Origin: Hypericum androsaemum
Lineage: Eukaryota; Streptophyta; Magnoliopsida; Malpighiales; Hypericaceae
Assembly: GCA_963995505.1 (NCBI GenBank)
Contig: OZ023187.1
Coordinates: 2,735,501-2,799,500, forward strand
Direction: 5' to 3'
Length of the DNA: 64,000 nucleotides
The translations under genes and the position numbers were made by a program. Position 1 is the first letter of the stretch. Each line of letters begins with the position of its first letter. The notes beneath the pieces are model-generated. The model ran no database searches. It was not told the origin of the DNA and saw nothing but the letters and a program-made list of their open reading frames with translations. Below are positions 60,266 through 64,000 of this stretch, in pieces.

Positions 60266-61180
60266 ATCTCAACTAGGGGTGAGCATTCGGATAATCCGAA
60301 TCCGAATTATCCGAATTTTTCATTATTCGAAATATCATAAATTACTATTTTTCGATCCGAATCCGAATCCGAATAAGGAATTATCCGAAATCCAAAATCC
60401 GAATTTATTTCGGATTCGAACTCGGATTATCCGAATTATCAGAATTTTAAAATCTCTTCACAAACCATCGCCCAAAATGAGATCCCAGATCGAGAAGATC
60501 CCCATCTAATTAAACCAGATCCCTAAATTAGACGTAAATCAAAAAGAGAATCAATTGAAAATACTTAAATTGACAAGATCCCCAACTAATTAAACCCAGA
60601 TCCCCAAATCAGGTCTCGCCGACGATGATCGGTACGAAAATGAAAGAAGTAATTAGATGTAACCCAACAAGAGAATTAATATTAAAAAAATTCAACCTCG
60701 TTTAGAACCCAACACACCAATAGAAACAACAAAAGCAAAGTGCAAAAAAGCAACCAAAAGACTTGTGATCGGAGCAGCCAAAGCAATAGAAAGCAACGAA
60801 AAGAAAGCTGTTTTTTTATGGGGTAGAAAGCTGATTTTAGGGTTTCACTTTTGAGAGTGATTTTGATTTTAGGCTACTGGAGTTGCTCTCAGGGTAAAAA
60901 GGGGAGCGGGCCGTGAGCCTAGGAAATTTAAAATTTTTGGGTCACACCTTATTTAGTGAACAAATCGGCCGAGCCCATTAGACTAGGACTACTAATTTTT
61001 AAGCATATTTATTTAAAATTCGGATATTCGGATAATCCGAATATATATTTTTCTATCCGAATCTGAATACGAATCCGAAATAAAAATTCCGGATAATCCG
61101 AATCCGAACATAAAAATATCCGAATCCGAATCCGAAATAAAATTCGGATATCGGATTTTTTGCTCACCCCTAATCTCAAC
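60266..61180. mobile_element. Non-autonomous hAT element nested in the copia element
   Basis: The element, 60274-61172 (899 bp), begins TAGGGGTGAGC and ends GCTCACCCCTA, with the 8-bp target duplication ATCTCAAC on both sides (60266-60273 and 61173-61180). Its ends are packed with repeats of ATCCGAAT/ATTCGGAT in both orientations, the usual hAT subterminal motifs for transposase binding. No transposase is encoded. Removing it restores the copia frame (VSQ then [10 protein letters not shown]). Confidence 0.93.
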
Positions 61181-62402
61181 TGAAGTATGCAAGAATCATT
61201 GGGAGCCTGATGTACTTGACAAATTGTACACGCCCTGATATTGCATACTCAGTTAGCAAGCTTAGTAGATTCACGAGCAATCCAGGACCAGACCACTGGC
61301 TAGCTCTGGAAAATGTTCTAAAGTATCTAAAACATACCATGAACCTTGGCTTACTTTATACTAGGTATCCAGCTGTATTAGAAGGATACAGTGATGCGAA
61401 TTGGATATCGGACACTAAAGACTCCAAATCCACTAGTGGTTATGTGTTCATCATAGGTGGAGGAGCTGTGTCCTAGAAATCCTCTAAACAAACGTGCATA
61501 GCTCGCTCCACCATGGAGTCAGAGTTTATAGCATTAGACAAAGCTGAGAAAGAAACTGAATGGCTTAGAAACTTCCTAGAGGATATTCCATGTTGGAACA
61601 GGCATGTGCCTCCAGTATTGATACATTGTGATAGCATGTCAGCAATCGGGAGAGCACAAAGTACTATATACAACGGAAAGTCTCGACACATCCGTAGGAG
61701 ACATAACACCGTTAGACAATTGATCTCAAGTGGAGTAATAACCATTGATTATGTGAAGTCCAATGATAACATAGCCGATCATCTGATGAAAGAAATCAAC
61801 AGAGATCAAATGTATAACGCAGTAAGGGGAATGGGGTTAAAATTCACACATTAAAGAACGTTCATAGCTGTAACTCAACCATGATGAGTGGAGATCTCAT
61901 AAACTTGGTTCAATGAGACAACTAAGTTATGGATGGTTCAGATGATTACTTGGAACCCATCCCATTCTCAGAAGCTGCCCAAGTACGAATCTGCAGAGGT
62001 GTGGTAAGGTTAAGCGTCTACGCTTTTAATGATTCCTATACCAAGAAAAGGTGGAGTATGTCAGTATACTCTTGATGGGAGATCACTTATATAAGTGTGA
62101 AGTGAGGCTGCTTCAAATGGAAAAATACTTATGAATCCAAGATAAAGTCCATGGCCTAAACGGATACAACGTGAGAACCAAAGGATATTAGAGATATCAT
62201 TGTATAAATGTTATTGTCTAGGTTTACGTAAAAAAACTGACCAGTTCAAGACATCGCGTTCACTGAGCAGCAAGTAAATCGGATAGCATTTTACTAGGGA
62301 ATGTTCAAAGCCGTAAGCTACCTTTCTCGATGCAATGATAACTCGTCGAAACTTTCTTAAAAGTGTCAGCATGCATTAATCATCATTCGTGTGGGGGATT
62401 AT

Positions 62403-63325
62403 TGGGAAGTTGAATGAAAATTCAATGCAAAAAAACCCAAAGTGGAAGGCCCAAAAGTGGATATGAAAAGGGTAATCCCACATTGAAAAGTGCTACAAAA
62501 AATTTCCTAGTATATAAGGAGGCTTTCCTTATTGACTAGGAAATAAGTTGACCACCTGGATAGCCAACTCGGACCACGGCGATGCACCATCCGAGCATGA
62601 GCACAAGCACGCACTCGCGCACGTGCATGTGCGCATGGCACATTGGACGCATGTCACAATGGGCGCTTTGTGGCGCACTTCGCACGTGCGCATCGTCGCG
62701 AGGAATTGGAGGAGCCTTAAAGTTTTGCTGAAGCTCGAATGAAGAGGCAGAAGGACTGGAACGTCCCGAAGACTTCCAGAAGGTCGAAGGGTTACGAGCG
62801 AACCTGAAGGGCACACAGGCGAATCCAGAAGCTCCCAGAACACCAAAGGGACGTGAGTGTGCTGCCTGCCTGCCGAAGGGGTGCCAACGACCTCCGAAGA
62901 GCCACGAAAGAAATTGGCTGGAGAGGCACCTGAAGGGCAGTCTGCTGGCCGAACGAACGCGTCTCCTCGGCATTGCTTCGTGCCCCTTCGGAAGTGCCTG
63001 CCTCCACTCCATCCAGCGCCTATAAATAGGCCCCTCCCCCTCATTTGCATCTCACCCCGAAAACTCATTACATAACCATTCTTTAGCAATAGTTCTCTCT
63101 CTCTCTCGCTCTATCGGAAAGTTCTGAATGTCCAAGGTTCGCCTGAAGCTTCGAGGGTCGTTGTGCTACGAACTCGGAAGCAGCCTAGTCGTTGTATCTT
63201 GGGGACGATTGTCGTAGTCCGTAAGCACTGAATACGGGGCAATCTCGTCTTACGGAGAAAGAGTCAAACTCTCTTGCCTCGACTAAGCCAGATCCTAATC
63301 AAGTACATCACCTCCGACAACAACA
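62403..63325 (+). repeat. 3' LTR of the rearranged copia element
   Basis: Preceded by the polypurine tract GTGTGGGGGATTAT, it starts TGGGAAGTTGAATG and ends ACAACAACA. It contains TATATAAGG near 62512 and a GC-rich stretch (62560-63010) with CGCACGTGCGCAT-like palindromes. Long open frames in the GC-rich part (62529-63089 on minus) are by-products of composition. Confidence 0.75.
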
Positions 63326-63331
63326 ACTGAG

Positions 63332-63368
63332 AGCTTGACTTCTTTTTTTTTGAAAGGTAGCTTGACTT
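63332..63368 (-). mobile_element. Ultra-short insertion (oligo-T/GAAAGGT) with 10-bp direct repeats
   Basis: AGCTTGACTT occurs at 63332-63341 and 63359-63368. Between them are 17 bases, CT9 followed by GAAAGGT. On the minus strand this is ACCTTTC plus an A-run. It lies in the same intron, between the copia LTR and exon 63384-63513. Confidence 0.55.
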
Positions 63369-64000
63369 ATTTATTTCAATTACTTCTTCTCTTGGCCATA
63401 GCCAAAGAATTGGTCCCATCTTCCCGGGGCCAGAATTTGGTAGGAGCACCAAATGGGTCGACTCCTGTCCCACGGAATGTATGCCAAAATGCAACACTGA
63501 ATCTCATCCAATCCTGTTTTCATCAAGTATGCATGATCAAATTATGGGTATTAAATAGTAATCACGGAACAATAAGAGAATATAAGAATGAGAAGTAACC
63601 TTCATTTTCTTCCCAAGAATCTCCTCTTCGGCATTGTACCATTTGAAGGCAAACGGGTTCTTGCTAGCAGGTCCCTAAAAATTTGTCAAAAGTCAGAACA
63701 AGTCAAGAGAAACCAGATTCATTGCAATCACAAAATGGGAGAGTCAAAGGAATCATCACAATCACCTCGTATTTAATCTTCGGTATACCAGGGAAGAACT
63801 CCCCGTCCCAGTCATTGCAATCACCAACATTAGCAGGGCATGTTTGGGGAGCAGCAGCCGCCTAGAAACAGCAGAGGACAAATGAGCAACGGACAATCTA
63901 GAAACAAGGAAGCGAAAAGACGAGATACAACAGACTAGAGTTGTGCCTGAGGTCTTACCACAGCCAAAACCGTAACATTCAAGCATAGAAATAGAGAACA

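Larger units (their letters stand above)
59104..63325 (+). mobile_element. Rearranged Ty1/copia element inside a xylose isomerase intron
   Basis: It begins with about 25 bp that are the inverted copy of its own LTR end (TGTTGTTGTCGGAGG at 59104; CCTCCGACAACAACA at 63311-63325). An inverted segment (59130 to about 59605) encodes, on the minus strand, the integrase tail and start of the RT region (IDYIFIGYAYNS..., WKEAINSEIEF, WKIVDLPPGCKLLGCKW). From about 59610 the plus strand reads RT (VAKGFKQKEGYDFFDTYSPV, YVDD near 59998), with a TGA at 59887. RNase H follows (61181-61854), with a TAG near 61475. A hAT element interrupts it. Gag, protease, most of integrase and the 5' LTR are lost. It cannot move on its own. 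Confidence 0.85.
57406..64000 (-). pseudogene. XYLA: Xylose isomerase pseudogene (internal exons missing), runs off the right edge
   Basis: Intact family members interconvert xylose and xylulose using a divalent metal. Minus-strand exons recognised: 63959-64000+ (signal-peptide end, FLCLNVTVLAV), 63766-63861, 63600-63674, 63384-63513, 58944-59035, 58802-58852, 58459-58526, 58245-58285, 58064-58163, 57907-57978, 57744-57821 and 57406-57441 (ELTEMIFQSAI, stop). Matches include [67 protein letters not shown] and AQIE. About 200 residues between HPRYMH and GGLAP, with most metal ligands, are missing; only 173 bp lie between those exons. Exon 58064-58163 has a TGA where an Arg codon is expected (before ESTDVEDLF). 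The two introns after 58944 and 58802 have GC donors. One intron (59036-63383) has been expanded by transposons. Confidence 0.93.

Noticed and set aside
62529..63089. Long frames of 158-186 codons on the minus strand
   Set aside because: They overlap in several frames within the GC-rich part of a copia LTR, have no domain, and are expected from composition.

Overview
This is plant nuclear DNA, almost certainly from an angiosperm. The genes have many introns with GT-AG borders and AT-rich non-coding sequence. They include plant-specific families: an ABA 8'-hydroxylase P450 (CYP707A) and LISCL-type GRAS regulators. The intergenic space holds typical plant transposable elements: Ty1/copia, Ty3/gypsy, TRIM, Cassandra, MULE, hAT, LINE and SINE. 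I cannot name the species from sequence alone.

Layout, left to right. 0-2.7 kb: tail of a large Ty3/gypsy-like LTR retrotransposon with its 3' LTR. 3.2-7.8 kb (+): intact eight-exon CYP707A. 8.0-9.2 kb (-): intronless, probably plastid-targeted membrane protein with an isoprenylcysteine-methyltransferase-like C-terminus. 9.8-12.2 kb: decayed L1-type LINE. 13.2-17.2 kb (+): intact eight-exon mitochondrial m-AAA protease (FTSH3/FTSH10 type). 19.3-21.3 kb (-): UFD1. 21.9-27.6 kb: two independent insertions, in opposite orientation, of one non-autonomous copia family. 27.9-29.5 kb: degenerate tandem repeat array with a SINE in it. 29.7-31.6 kb (+): MPP6, an RNA exosome cofactor. 32-37.4 kb: gene-free, with two long foldback structures; one is a MULE with a perfect 9-bp target duplication. 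38.1-40.2 kb (-): GRAS gene. 40.7-42.0 kb: MULE carrying a GC-rich insert. 45.5-47.9 kb (-): second GRAS gene. 51.5-53.9 kb (-): a broken duplicate of that gene, with a piece of a REVEILLE-type MYB gene inserted and a Cassandra element in its former 5'UTR intron. 57.0-57.4 kb: perfect TRIM. 57.4-64 kb (-): xylose isomerase pseudogene running off the right edge. It lacks its central exons and carries about 4.2 kb of nested transposons (rearranged copia plus a hAT element) in one intron.

The genes do not form a pathway; they are independent housekeeping and regulatory loci between transposable elements. The most unusual signal is a scatter of at least eight very short insertions (10 to 58 nt). 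Most carry an oligo-A (or oligo-T) end, and each is flanked by a direct repeat of 9-19 bp. They look like target-primed retro-insertions reduced to little more than the tail of the RNA.
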